Positions 51,883 through 61,010 of a DNA stretch of 64,000 nt are shown here, piece after piece. The stretch spans positions 1 through 64,000 of the forward strand of contig DGPZ01000192.1 of assembly GCA_002390675.1 (NCBI GenBank). Reading direction: 5' to 3'. The notes under the pieces were generated by a model, which was not told the origin of the DNA, ran no database searches, and worked only from the letters and a program-made list of their open reading frames with translations. Source of the DNA: Deltaproteobacteria bacterium UBA4427 (GTDB lineage: Bacteria; Myxococcota_A; UBA9160; UBA4427). The position numbers and the translations under genes are program-made. How positions within the stretch are numbered: the first letter of the stretch is position 1; every line of letters begins with the position of its first letter.

Positions 51883-51993
51883 GATCGACTTGATTCAAAA
51901 ACTGGAGTGAACTGACTCCTCGGAGTGCGACACTGAGCTTAGAAGCAAGAGGGAGTGCGGAACCACGCAATGCAGAAAGGTGTCATAAAAACC

Positions 51994-52734
51994 ATGAAAT
52001 TTATCAGTCCTCTCTTCGTCCTGCTTCTGATCATTCCCCTCGCGGCCTGCGCCCAGATGCACGGGAGCGAAAAACTCATGGGCAACGAAGCCGGCGGGCG
52101 AACCGTCGGCTTCGCGGCGAAATCTCGCAACATGAGCGCGGACGTTTCCTATTCATCTCAGGGCGGCGCGATCCCCGATCAAAGGATGCTTCGGAAGTCG
52201 GCGTCCCTCGGCCTGGAAGTCGACGAAGAAGAGATCGAAGCAACGAGTGCAAAGGCGTCGGCCCTGGTTTCCGGAGCAGGCGGAACGACGGAGCGCTCTA
52301 CACGAAATCCCGATGGCTCCTACTACCTCGACTTTAGAGTGCCGTCGGATCGACTGGATCATACGCTTGCGTCTCTCGAGGAATTGGGAGAACCGGTTTC
52401 GCGTTCCGCACAGGTTGTCGACGTCACCAACCAGGCGATCGACCTCGACGCGAAGATCACGAACCTCCGTGGACTTCGCGATCGAATGCGGGCGTTGCTC
52501 GATCGCGCCTCCAAGATCGACGAGATTCTCAAAATTGAGCGCGAGTTGAATCGTATCCAGACTCAACTCGATTCACTCGAAGGACAACGCAAGCGCCTAA
52601 CCCGAGATGTCGCCATGTCCAGTCTCGGATTGCGGCTCGATCCTGCGGAATCGGAAATGATTCTCGGCCCCCTCGGCTATGTCGGAGCCGGCGCTTGGTG
52701 GCTGATCGAGAAGCTTTTCATCATTCGACGCTAG
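51994..52734 (+). CDS. DUF4349 domain lipoprotein
   Basis: A probable membrane-anchored lipoprotein. From the ATG at 51994 it begins MKFISPLFVLLLIIPLAAC, a lipoprotein signal with lipobox LAAC, so it should be anchored through Cys19 on the outer or inner membrane. The DUF4349 domain follows with MLRKSASLGLEVDEEEIEAT, NPDGSYYLDFRVPSDRLD and the coiled-coil stretch ITNLRGLRDRMRALLDRASK to LEGQRKRL, and at the C-terminus a hydrophobic helix GYVGAGAWWLIEKLFII. The function of the family is unknown. Earlier in-frame starts (51955, 51970) are also possible. Stand-alone gene. Confidence 0.85.
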   Translation: MKFISPLFVLLLIIPLAACAQMHGSEKLMGNEAGGRTVGFAAKSRNMSADVSYSSQGGAIPDQRMLRKSASLGLEVDEEEIEATSAKASALVSGAGGTTERSTRNPDGSYYLDFRVPSDRLDHTLASLEELGEPVSRSAQVVDVTNQAIDLDAKITNLRGLRDRMRALLDRASKIDEILKIERELNRIQTQLDSLEGQRKRLTRDVAMSSLGLRLDPAESEMILGPLGYVGAGAWWLIEKLFIIRR

Positions 52735-52873
52735 TCGCGAATCGGGCGAGCGATCGCCGAGAGAGAACGATGCTCTTCATCAGAATCTCGCGATCCTGTC
52801 TATTTCGCGGAAAGCGACGAGGTCCCGCGCGCGCCGAGACGGCAGATTCGAGTCGAAATTTTGTCGACTTCAA

Positions 52874-53428
52874 TCATCCGATCGCATCCTTAGGTGAGCG
52901 TGCGAAAAGTGACCGAAGCGCGATCCGAGATTCGTCGTCACCCCCGAATAATTCATCAAGCGCGGCAAGGCGCAGATCGAAGGGACCGACTAGCCAGCAG
53001 TCATCCTCGTCGAGTGAGTCGAGAGGTGGGCCACCGTCTAAATTGAGTGAGCAGATATCTCGGTGTTCAAAAATTCTCTCGTCCTCGTCTTCACCAAAGA
53101 CGCGCAAAGGGAGTCCCTGCGTACGACATACCGAGGGCCGGTCTTCATAGATGCGACACGCTCCGGCGTCGTCTAGAAATGCGCAGCCACCGGGCGCACG
53201 CGGAGTTCCCTGCGCGAGTAGCTCCGGGTGCGCGTTTCGAATCCGCTCCGCTTCGATGCTAGTAACGGTGAGATCGTCCAGACAACAAGCGGAGCAGCCA
53301 CGACCACATTGCAGCCGCTCCGCATGTCGATTCGCAAGTCGATCGGCTTCCCGATCGATCTCGTCGTGAAGAGCACGAAGTGCGCGAAGCGCCTCATGCC
53401 TCCGGGCCTCACTTATTGCCGAAGGCAC
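52874..53428 (-). CDS. YkgJ family cysteine-cluster protein
   Basis: A protein of the YkgJ/UPF0153 family that probably binds a zinc or iron-sulfur cluster. The cysteine pattern is CGRGCSACC, then CAFLDDAGACRIYEDRPSVC with R after it, the diagnostic CxxxCxxCC... CxFL...CxIYxxRPxxCR. It has 184 residues including a C-terminal Leu/Asp-rich part. The first 20 bases of the frame overlap the end of the CoA-transferase gene (53409) on the same strand, so they are probably co-transcribed, with the CoA-transferase first. ATG at 53428. The function is unknown. Confidence 0.87.
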   Translation of the reverse strand: MPSAISEARRHEALRALRALHDEIDREADRLANRHAERLQCGRGCSACCLDDLTVTSIEAERIRNAHPELLAQGTPRAPGGCAFLDDAGACRIYEDRPSVCRTQGLPLRVFGEDEDERIFEHRDICSLNLDGGPPLDSLDEDDCWLVGPFDLRLAALDELFGGDDESRIALRSLFARSPKDAIG

Positions 53429-54650
53429 CCTTCCCCTTCAGGTCCGCAAACTTCGTCGCGTCGTAACCGAGCACGTCCGAGAGCACCTTCTCGCTATGCT
53501 CGCCAACCGTCGGCGCCATCGAAGGCGCCGGCAGCTCTTCGTTCACGAACTGCACCGGGAAGGGCAGCATGTCCGCGCCGTGCTTCTCATGCGGGAAGAG
53601 CTTGAAGCGGTCCTGGAACTGCGGATCGTCGACGATGTTCTCCGGCGTATTCACCGGCGCCATCGGGAAGTTCTTCGTGTTCCCCAGGTCGATCCATTCC
53701 TTGCAGGTCTTCATCTTGAAGATTGGTTGAAGCTCCGCCTGCAGCTCACGGTTGTTTCTTGCGTGATCGGCATATTTACTGCCCGGCCACTTCTCGAAGA
53801 GATCCATGCGTCCGACTTCCTCGCAGAAATTCTTCCAGAATTCCTGCTCGGAGCACATGATCAGAACGACGCCGTCCTTGGCATCGTACATCTGGTAGCG
53901 GACGCCTTCCTTCATACCCTTCGTACCGACCGCGCGGCGCTCGTAGTTATCCGCCTTGTTGCCAGTCACGACGTCCTCGGGTCGGCGATAGGCCATGTGC
54001 GACTCAGACCGGTACCAGTCCATATATGCCGCCGCGTCACTCTGACCAACCTCCATGAAACAACCTTCGCCAGTCTCACGCGCGCGCGTCACACCGGCGA
54101 GGATGCTGAAGGCACCGAAAATCGGACCCGCATGGATGCCCACCGAAGCATGTTCGGGGATGTAGCAGAAGCCTTCGTCGTCGTAGGCGGGGTTCACGAT
54201 GCCGGCCCAAGTGTCGTAGGCAATACCGTGGGACGGAAGACTTTCGTAGGGACCGGTCATTCCGTATCCGGAGATCGTGCAGAATACGATCTTCGGGTTG
54301 ATCTCCTTGAGGTCGTCATAGCCGAGGCCGCGGCGGGCTAGCGCACCTGGGCGCATCGCTTCGACGACGACGTCGGCTGTGGCCACGAGGTCCTTGTAGA
54401 TCTGAACCGCTTCGGGGTTTTTGAGGTCGAGGGTGATCGACTTCTTGCCTCGGTTGAGATGGAGATGCATGAGGGAGTTGCCCTCGACGATCGGCCAGGT
54501 CATCTCGCGGATATAATCGCCCTGGGGCGGTTCGACCTTGATGACATCAGCTCCAAGGTCGGCGAGGTGAGTCGTGATACCGGCGGGACCGAGCATGGAG
54601 CTCTCGATCACCCGCACACCGGCGAGAGGCGCAGGTTGCGAATTCGACAT
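53409..54650 (-). CDS. CaiB/BaiF family CoA-transferase (single domain) with His at the catalytic Asp position
   Basis: A class III CoA-transferase of normal length (413 residues). It begins PLAGVRVIESSMLGPAGITT, then LGADVIKVEPPQGDYIR and RGKKSITLDLKNPE, all typical. At the position of the catalytic aspartate (Asp169 in formyl-CoA transferase, D-x-x-x-G-[VI]-H) it has IPEHASVGIHAG, so His167 replaces Asp by eye. A change at this site would remove the anhydride chemistry, or the alignment may be shifted by a loop. The ATG at 54650 has AGGAAATC upstream. A YkgJ-type gene overlaps its end by 20 bases. Confidence 0.9.
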   Translation of the reverse strand: MSNSQPAPLAGVRVIESSMLGPAGITTHLADLGADVIKVEPPQGDYIREMTWPIVEGNSLMHLHLNRGKKSITLDLKNPEAVQIYKDLVATADVVVEAMRPGALARRGLGYDDLKEINPKIVFCTISGYGMTGPYESLPSHGIAYDTWAGIVNPAYDDEGFCYIPEHASVGIHAGPIFGAFSILAGVTRARETGEGCFMEVGQSDAAAYMDWYRSESHMAYRRPEDVVTGNKADNYERRAVGTKGMKEGVRYQMYDAKDGVVLIMCSEQEFWKNFCEEVGRMDLFEKWPGSKYADHARNNRELQAELQPIFKMKTCKEWIDLGNTKNFPMAPVNTPENIVDDPQFQDRFKLFPHEKHGADMLPFPVQFVNEELPAPSMAPTVGEHSEKVLSDVLGYDATKFADLKGKGAFGNK

Positions 54651-55020
54651 AAAGATTTCCTATTCGTTGGCTGGCGGAGCGGCGAATGCAGCTCGGCGGC
54701 TTTGGCGGACCCGGCCAATGAGCCCGACGCGAACTCAACTGACGCGGCGGGGTTATGACTCAGGATTCCGATTCGGCCGCGCAATCTAACCCGATCGCGA
54801 GCCCCTCTCAACAGCCAGTCCGAGACGGGGCGAGACGAAGCATCGTGAGTGCCTGATCGGCCCAAAAGCCCCTCGGGGTACCGCTCGAGCCGAAGCGTGT
54901 GTCCTGGGACTTCGAGTCCATCCTTCGCCCAGATATGCACGGCCGCGCCGCCTGCACCCCTCAAGCGGTGGCAGGCCACCCATTGATACTCCTTCGCCAG
55001 AACGCCTCTCGATCAATCGT
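54651..55020. other. Intergenic region
   Basis: About 370 bases upstream of the CoA-transferase (minus) and of the small frame at 55021 (plus). Open frames occur on both strands, as expected of GC-rich DNA, but none shows a known domain, start signal or sensible composition. No RNA gene seen. Confidence 0.4.
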
Positions 55021-55206
55021 GTGTTCCGCGAAGACTTCACGGCCGTCATTGGCATAGGGACTAAAGGAACTCACGCCGTTCATAATGCACGCAATCGATA
55101 TCACGAAGGCATGCTAGGCCTCTTAGAACACGCGAAAAGAGTCTTCACCGACGAGGAAACTGACGAATTCAGTCGCGTGCTCCGCAAGATGGGCGATAAC
55201 TTCTAA
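55021..55206 (+). CDS. Small hypothetical protein (61 residues), possibly a gene remnant
   Basis: A short frame starting GTG at 55021. Its C-terminal part, GLLEHAKRVFTDEETDEFSR followed by VLRKMGDNF, looks like a protein helix pair with a T-D-E-E helix cap, similar in style to the C-terminal helices of small winged-helix (MarR-like) regulators; the N-terminal part is less convincing. The frame is open further upstream without a good start. It could be a real small gene or the 3' remnant of a larger one. It is convergent with gpmI, 49 bases away. Confidence 0.35.
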   Translation: MFREDFTAVIGIGTKGTHAVHNARNRYHEGMLGLLEHAKRVFTDEETDEFSRVLRKMGDNF

Positions 55207-55255
55207 CGGCTTCTTTATTCTAGATTCGAACAGCTCCTAGCGTGTTCCCGACTCG

Positions 55256-56935
55256 TTAGGCGAGATCAACCAGAGATGGCTCGAAGTCTTCGGGTGCTTC
55301 AAAGCCCATTAGGGTCAGAATACTTCCCGCTAGGTTAGCCAGTCCGGGCTTCGTCTTACCGAGTGGCCCCGCATCCAAACGAATCTTCCCGCCCGGCACA
55401 TAAGCGTGTAGCGGAACCGGATTCAGCGTATGACTCGTCTTTGCTCTGACGTTCCCATTCTTATCAAGGCTCGGCTCGCCGGTCTTCTTGTCGATCTCAA
55501 ACATGCAGTCGGCATTACCGTGATCCGCAGTGACGAGTAAAGCCCCGCCGAGCGATTCGATCACAGGCAACAACCGCGCGATCTGAAGATCCACCGCTTC
55601 AACCGCTTGAATCGCCGCCGCATGATGGCCCGTGTGTCCGACCATATCCCCATTCGCGTAGTTCACGCGCGCGTGGCGATAACGACCGGTCCTGAGTTCA
55701 TCGATCAGACGGTCCGTAATCTCCGCCGCTTTCATCCATGGGCGCTCTTCGAAAGGTCGATTATCCGAAGGGATTTCGATGTAGGTCTCGACGTCTTCAT
55801 CAAAGGCCCCGCTCCGGTTGCCATTCCAAAAATAAGTCACGTGACCGAATTTCTGCGTTTCGGAAATTGCCAGTTGATGCATTCCAGCGCGCGCGATGAA
55901 CTCGCCGAGAGTCCGATCGATTTTCGGTGGCGCCACTAGATACTGAGAAGGAAGTTTGAGATCCCCATCGTATTCCATCATGCCTACGTACAGGACGTCC
56001 GGCCGCGGCCCGCGATCAAAATGCGGGAACGTATCGTCCTCGAAGGCCTGGGTAATTTCGACCGAGCGGTCGCCACGGAAGTTAAAGAAGACAACGGCAT
56101 CACCATCTTCGACTCGCCCAACAGGCTGACCATCGCCTTCGACGATCACGAATTGCGGCAACATTTGATCACCGATCCCAGCCTCTTCCCCGCGGAAGGT
56201 CGTAACCGCCCGACGACAGCTGGAGAAGCCACGCCCCTCGCCGCGCACATGCGTCGCCCAGCCGCGCTCGACCATGGCCCAGTCGGCTCCATACCGATCC
56301 ATGGTCGTGGTCATCCGACCGCCACCAGAGGCGATGCGGTAGTCACGATTGGGCTTACCCGAAATTGTCTCAAGCAATTCTTCGAGGGCATCCACGTAAT
56401 CGAGCGCACTCGTTTCGGGCACATCCCGTCCGTCGAGCAGCACGTGCAAACGAACTCGCTCGACCTGCTCGAGATCACACCTTCGCAACAACGCAAAAAT
56501 ATGGTCGATATGACTATGAACATTCCCGTCTGAAAGCAGACCCAGAAAATGCAGCGTCGACCCACGCTCCCTAACGCGCTCCGTTACGCCCTGCCACACG
56601 CCAGCCGCTTCGCCATCGAAAAGTGTCCCATCAGAGATCGCCTTCGCCACCAGCTTTGCGCCCTGATCAAAAACACGTCCGGCGCCGATAGCGTTATGCC
56701 CGACTTCGCTATTTCCCATGTCGCCATCAGAGGGCATTCCAACGGCCTTGCCGTGCGCAACAAGGTCATTGGATGGGCTGGCGTTCGCAAGCCAATCGAG
56801 GGTCGGCGTGCGTGCGAGCCATACGGCGTCGGACTCATCCCGACGGCCATATCCAACACCATCCATCACGCAGGCAACCACGGGCCCTTTTACTCCAGGG
56901 AACCGTCCGCTCTTTTCGAGCGTCCACTCTGCCAT
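55256..56935 (-). CDS. gpmI: 2,3-bisphosphoglycerate-independent phosphoglycerate mutase
   Basis: Interconverts 2- and 3-phosphoglycerate in glycolysis and gluconeogenesis; a two-domain alkaline-phosphatase-superfamily enzyme with two Mn ions. From the ATG at 56935 (559 residues) the first metal site is in ACVMDGVGYG (Asp25), and the catalytic Ser is Ser76 in DGDMGNSEVGH. Later motifs are LHVLLDGRDVPETSALDY, GGGRMTTTMDRY, NFRGDR, NYANGDMVGHTG and VTADHGNADCMFE, all as in GpmI. A GTG one codon earlier is a weaker alternative. 559 residues is at the long end. Stand-alone on the minus strand, divergent from the M48 gene. Confidence 0.95.
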   Translation of the reverse strand: MAEWTLEKSGRFPGVKGPVVACVMDGVGYGRRDESDAVWLARTPTLDWLANASPSNDLVAHGKAVGMPSDGDMGNSEVGHNAIGAGRVFDQGAKLVAKAISDGTLFDGEAAGVWQGVTERVRERGSTLHFLGLLSDGNVHSHIDHIFALLRRCDLEQVERVRLHVLLDGRDVPETSALDYVDALEELLETISGKPNRDYRIASGGGRMTTTMDRYGADWAMVERGWATHVRGEGRGFSSCRRAVTTFRGEEAGIGDQMLPQFVIVEGDGQPVGRVEDGDAVVFFNFRGDRSVEITQAFEDDTFPHFDRGPRPDVLYVGMMEYDGDLKLPSQYLVAPPKIDRTLGEFIARAGMHQLAISETQKFGHVTYFWNGNRSGAFDEDVETYIEIPSDNRPFEERPWMKAAEITDRLIDELRTGRYRHARVNYANGDMVGHTGHHAAAIQAVEAVDLQIARLLPVIESLGGALLVTADHGNADCMFEIDKKTGEPSLDKNGNVRAKTSHTLNPVPLHAYVPGGKIRLDAGPLGKTKPGLANLAGSILTLMGFEAPEDFEPSLVDLA

Positions 56936-57164
56936 CACCCGCCCCTTTCAAACCGTCATATAGTTGCATCGTTTCCTGCAAACGATGCCGATCAATTCGG
57001 CGGCCAATACTTGCTATCTCGGGGGATGTATTCTTGCTTGGGTCGCCGAGCAGCCAGTCGCGGCCGAAGTGCAGGCTGGATGATAGACTCGACCCCCGTT
57101 CCGCCCAACGATCGTTCGGCATGGAATCGATGACCCGGGTCCCCGCTCGGCGGAGAGCGATACC

Positions 57165-58868
57165 TTGATTCGCACAATTTCGCCTCTCATCGCAATCGTT
57201 CTAATCGCTGGCGCTTGTGCCTCGCGACCCAGGGAGTCTCGCCCAGAGACCGCCACGGGCCCCGCTATCCCCACGGCCGCTCCCCCACAGGCTGCGGCGG
57301 CGCCTGCGCCGCCAGGGCAGGAGGCCACGCCGCCCAAAGATATCTCCGAAAACGCCGAGGCTAAGCCGGGCGACGAATCCGATGCGACAAAGAGCGAAGA
57401 ACCTGGCGGAGCGGTGACGGGAGAGAACGCCCCGAGCGAGGAAGAAAAAGAGAAAGAAGAAGAGGACGAAAAGCAGAGACGAGTCGTTCTCGACACCGAG
57501 TACGACGACGCGCGGGTCGGCGAGGATCAGCGACCGCTGATCGAAGCCGAACTCGGGATCGTTAAAGACGAAGCCCTCAATCGATATGTGCGAAGCGTAG
57601 CCCTAAGACTGCTTCGTCACGCGCCTCCGCGCCCCTTCGACTATCAATTCCAGATCGTCGACCAGGACGTTCCAAACGCCTTCGCCTTACCCGGCGGACA
57701 GATTTACGTATCCCGCGGACTCCTCTCCCTAGCGACGAGCGAAGACGAACTGGCCGGTGTACTTGGCCACGAAATTACCCACGCGGCAGAGCGGCATGCC
57801 TCAGCACGAATCGAATACACTCGGCGGATGAACCCCTTCGCGATCGGGTTCCTCCGCGCAGCCAAAATTGCGGCCTACGGTCGAGACCAAGAGCGCGATG
57901 CCGATCGAGGCGGACAACTCCTCGCCGCGAAGGCGGGCTACGACCCTCGCGGAATCGCAAACTTCCTTCGCAAACTGGACGCGGCCGAGCGCTATGAAAT
58001 CGGCTGGGCACGGCTTCCCTCATTTTTCGCAACGCACCCCACAAGCCCCGAGCGCTCAGCCATCGCCATCAATCGCGCGATCTCCCTCAAATGGACTCGA
58101 GCCGAAGGCGTTGCCGGAAATCGTCCGGCCGACTACTACGAAAAAATTGATGGTCTCATTATCGGCGACGATCCAGCTGGCGGACTCTTCGACGAAGAAA
58201 ACCGTTTCGTACATCCGGAGCTTCAATTCTCAATTCGTTTTCCGCAGGGCTGGGAAACTATGAATTCTCAACAAGCGGTTCGCGCCCTATCGCCGCGGCG
58301 CGATGCTCAGGCAGAACTAGCTGCTTTGCCACTAGGAGGGAACTCTCTCGAAGAGGTCGTGGACACCTTCCTCGACGACGAATTCGAGGGCATGAGATTT
58401 CGTGCCGATGAGCGGCGAAAGATCCGCATCGGTGATTTGCCTGCGGTCCGAGTCGAGGGGCGTGCGACGAGCGGCTTCGGGCGGCTCGACGTCAGTATCA
58501 CGTTCGTCCTATATGACGACCTCGTTTTCCGGCTCACGGTTTTAACGCTCCCGGAAGCGGCCAATCGATACCGGGGCCGAACTCGTTCCTTCGCACACAG
58601 CTTCCGTCCGCTAGAGAAAGATGCGGAATACTCGCTGAAGGTCACGCGTCTCCGGATCGCACTTGCGAAGGAGAATGAGACCCTCCAAGACCTCTCAAAG
58701 CGTACGCGCAACGAGCTCGAACTCGTCTACACCGGCGTGCTCAATGGTCTTTATGCGTCGACGCCGCTCGCGCGACGGGCTCCGATCAAGATAGGCATCG
58801 AAGAGCCCTACCGGCCGCAACCGAACGCGCCTAAGGAAACGGAGCCGGCCGGAGCAGATCCGCGCTGA
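57165..58868 (+). CDS. M48 family metalloprotease, probable lipoprotein
   Basis: A zinc protease of the M48 (BepA/YfgC/LoiP-like) type, which acts in the periplasm on outer-membrane proteins. The N-terminus is a lipoprotein-like signal (TISPLIAIVLIAGAC; Cys18; the lipobox IAGAC is not perfect). Residues 19-107 are a linker, first Pro/Ala-rich and then Glu/Lys-rich. The zinc motif is HEITH (202-206), with the third ligand Glu243 in DQERDADRGG. The substrate region NAFALPGGQIYVSRGLL precedes it. The C-terminal half (about 350-567) has no family that I can name but looks like a domain, not disorder. Start TTG at 57165. Ends one base before the convergent phosphatase gene. Confidence 0.9.
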   Translation: MIRTISPLIAIVLIAGACASRPRESRPETATGPAIPTAAPPQAAAAPAPPGQEATPPKDISENAEAKPGDESDATKSEEPGGAVTGENAPSEEEKEKEEEDEKQRRVVLDTEYDDARVGEDQRPLIEAELGIVKDEALNRYVRSVALRLLRHAPPRPFDYQFQIVDQDVPNAFALPGGQIYVSRGLLSLATSEDELAGVLGHEITHAAERHASARIEYTRRMNPFAIGFLRAAKIAAYGRDQERDADRGGQLLAAKAGYDPRGIANFLRKLDAAERYEIGWARLPSFFATHPTSPERSAIAINRAISLKWTRAEGVAGNRPADYYEKIDGLIIGDDPAGGLFDEENRFVHPELQFSIRFPQGWETMNSQQAVRALSPRRDAQAELAALPLGGNSLEEVVDTFLDDEFEGMRFRADERRKIRIGDLPAVRVEGRATSGFGRLDVSITFVLYDDLVFRLTVLTLPEAANRYRGRTRSFAHSFRPLEKDAEYSLKVTRLRIALAKENETLQDLSKRTRNELELVYTGVLNGLYASTPLARRAPIKIGIEEPYRPQPNAPKETEPAGADPR

Positions 58869-58869
58869 G

Positions 58870-59457
58870 CTAGTCCGACAACAAATAGGCGGTTTCGTTC
58901 AGGCTTTTCACGCTCCGGATGCCTTTGCGCGAAATCAGGAAACGGTGAGCACTGGCGTAGTCCGCTTCTAGGAAGGCCGCGTTGCCCAGACCTAACACAC
59001 GTGCCGCGAAGACATTGATCACCGACCCATGGCAAAACACCGCGAGTCGCCCACCGCGCAGGCGTGTGGTCCAGTCATCTAGGGCTTCGTTCACTCGCTC
59101 TGCAATCGACGTAAGGCGGGGGGATTTGCGATAGGACGCCAGCCGCGCCTGATAGCCCGCCCGGTCGCCTTTGCGATCCGCCTCCAGCGGTACATAAGAG
59201 TCGGCATCCGCGTTCGCGTCACGAACGCGATTTTCGATCTCAACGTCTTTCCCAAGAAGTAGCGCGACCGCCGCGGCGGTCTCTTGGGCGCGCCTCGCCG
59301 GACTCGAAACCAAAACGTCGAGTCCTTCGCGCGCCAACCACCTCGCAAGCGCCTCGGATTGCGCTCGTCCACGCTCCGTCAAAGCAGGATCAGCGGGAGA
59401 ACCGTCGGGTGTGTGTTCCTCGACAGGTTCCGCGTGTCTGATGAGAAGCAATTCCAT
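58870..59457 (-). CDS. Histidine phosphatase (phosphoglycerate mutase-like) family protein
   Basis: A histidine phosphatase superfamily protein of 195 residues. The first motif is LLIRHAEP (nucleophile His8), with the second His in FCHGSVINVF, and an Arg in SSPARRAQETA that binds phosphate. A Glu in the middle (KGDRAGYQARLASYRKSP region) may be the acid, but I cannot place it surely. Members dephosphorylate sugar phosphates, alpha-ribazole phosphate or other small molecules; this one cannot be specified. ATG at 59457. The stop is one base from the end of the convergent M48 gene. Confidence 0.9.
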   Translation of the reverse strand: MELLLIRHAEPVEEHTPDGSPADPALTERGRAQSEALARWLAREGLDVLVSSPARRAQETAAAVALLLGKDVEIENRVRDANADADSYVPLEADRKGDRAGYQARLASYRKSPRLTSIAERVNEALDDWTTRLRGGRLAVFCHGSVINVFAARVLGLGNAAFLEADYASAHRFLISRKGIRSVKSLNETAYLLSD

Positions 59458-59672
59458 CTCCCCAACCTAGCAGCCCACGTCCCCCACTTCGCGAGGCACC
59501 AAACCCGCTACCCTTCCTCTCGCTCCGTTGGATCTCGTAGGGAGCAACGCTGCGACGACTTACTCTTTGATTAAGAGAACAAGCCCGTCGTGAAAATTGC
59601 CAAATGAGGTGTCGTCTGAGCCCCGACAACACCCCAAAACATCCCAAGCAACCATGAGCAGGAGCGCCAGTG

Positions 59673-60140
59673 ATGCCGGAACGTCAGATCCAATCAGCCC
59701 GTCCGGTTCGGCGATTTCAGTCGGGGATCCGCCTTCTCGCAGCGATTCTATTTTTCAGCGTTCCGAGGGCAGATTTCGCTCACGCCCAAGAGGGAATCGC
59801 CGCACCCACAGCGCTGCCGAGCGCCGTCGCGCAATTCACCTCCGCCGTCGAAGATCGCGAACCGATTGATCAGATCACTTTTTTCTCCACCGACGTCCGC
59901 AAGATTATTTTCTTTTCGGACCTTCGAGATCTCGCCGGCCATCAAGTCACCCATCGCTGGATCTTTGATGGAGAGACCGTTGCCGAAGTGGTATTCGACG
60001 TCGAAGGCCCGCGATGGCGCGTATGGTCGAGCAAGAATCTCATTGAGGACTGGATCGGAGATTGGACCGTGGAGATCGTGACGGACGAAGGCGAAGTCTT
60101 GGCCGCTGAAACGTTCACGTATTCCGCGCCGGGGGCCTGA
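59673..60140 (+). CDS. DUF2914 domain protein, exported
   Basis: A probable exported protein of 155 residues with a DUF2914 domain. N-terminus: a basic stretch, then GIRLLAAILFFSVPRADFAH as the hydrophobic core, with probable cleavage at AHA before QEG. The domain is seen in ITFFSTDVRKIIFFSDLRDL, GHQVTHRWIFDGETVAEVVF and WRVWSSKNL with GDWTVEIVTDEGEVL, the family order. The function is not known; such domains occur in envelope proteins of proteobacteria. ATG at 59673 with CAGGAGCGCC upstream (a GTG one codon earlier also fits). The last 26 bases overlap the convergent TetR gene. Confidence 0.85.
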   Translation: MPERQIQSARPVRRFQSGIRLLAAILFFSVPRADFAHAQEGIAAPTALPSAVAQFTSAVEDREPIDQITFFSTDVRKIIFFSDLRDLAGHQVTHRWIFDGETVAEVVFDVEGPRWRVWSSKNLIEDWIGDWTVEIVTDEGEVLAAETFTYSAPGA

Positions 60141-60771
60141 CCCGTTCGTTTCTCTTCCGAGCGCCGTCGAGCATGAGATCGACCTGCGTCTGAATCGCCT
60201 TTCCAATGCGCCGAGTATCCTCTTCGAAGCCCGCCGCATCCGCGGCCTCGACTGCCTCCAGCGACCCTACTAGGCCGCCCTCAATCGCATCGGACAGCAT
60301 CGCGGCAAGTTCTGCCGCGGGTAGATCCGCGCGCAGATGATCGCGGGCCTGCTCGCCCTTCACTCCCGCGATCAATCCCGCCCTTGCCACCTCGCCCACC
60401 TGGTCTAGGGCCCCTGCTCGGCCGACTAGTCGCCAAGCTTCGAGTCGAAGGGCCGCCTCGGGCCCCGCTGATTCGGCGAGCGAGCGACAGGCCGCTCGAA
60501 CCGCAGAGCGAAAGCTTCGTTCTCGTTCGACAGCATCTCGAATCGCCTCGGCCAGGATCGATTCGACTTCTCCCCTGACCCACGCCTCCGCCAAATCGCT
60601 CTTCGTCTGGAAATGCGTAAAGACCGTCGCGGGCGCGAGATCGCTCGCAGAGGCGATCTCGGCTAGGCGAGTTTTGCGAATACCGTGGTGACGAAACAAT
60701 GCGATTGCATTCGCAAGAATCCGTTCACGGGTGCGTCGCTTCTTTTCTCCTACCCGTGAGGGCTCGCGCAT
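60115..60771 (-). CDS. TetR/AcrR family transcriptional regulator
   Basis: A DNA-binding repressor of 218 residues. The N-terminal HTH domain is clear: KRRTRERILANAIALFRHHG, IRKTRLAEIASASDLAPATV and FTHFQTKSDLAEAW. The C-terminal ligand domain is all-alpha and Ala/Glu/Arg-rich. A ligand such as a fatty acyl or a hydrophobic molecule is typical for the family. ATG at 60771. Divergent from tesB (61011), with the AT-rich stretch 60785-60892 between them, so it is likely to control itself and tesB through that region. Its end overlaps DUF2914 by 26 bases. Confidence 0.92.
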   Translation of the reverse strand: MREPSRVGEKKRRTRERILANAIALFRHHGIRKTRLAEIASASDLAPATVFTHFQTKSDLAEAWVRGEVESILAEAIRDAVERERSFRSAVRAACRSLAESAGPEAALRLEAWRLVGRAGALDQVGEVARAGLIAGVKGEQARDHLRADLPAAELAAMLSDAIEGGLVGSLEAVEAADAAGFEEDTRRIGKAIQTQVDLMLDGARKRNERVRPPARNT

Positions 60772-60784
60772 TTTGGAATCTCCA

Positions 60785-60892
60785 AATAGTCGATCTTTAA
60801 TTATGTTTTATCTATTTCTGAGTAAAACTTTTTTTAAGAAATACTACATTATTTATAGTTTTACTAATTAAAATTAATAATCACTTCTCCAG
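60785..60892. promoter_or_regulatory. AT-rich regulatory island between TetR and tesB
   Basis: This stretch of about 108 bases is about 83% A+T by hand count over its central 100 bases, far above its surroundings. It holds TTTTTTTAAG, several TTTTA / TAAAA words (e.g. TTTTACTAATTAAAA at about 60857-60871, an imperfect inverted repeat) and likely promoter -10 elements for both directions. An operator for the adjacent TetR-type repressor is plausible but no single perfect palindrome stands out. Confidence 0.6.
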
Positions 60893-61010
60893 TGATGGCT
60901 CACGACGCCTGGAGTCTCTCCTGCCAGCCACCATAGGCCTCTCCACCTCTCTGCTAGTGTGCGACTCCCAACCGCTCCGCTCGCGCCCGTGCTCAAAGGA
61001 TCCCGAAAAG

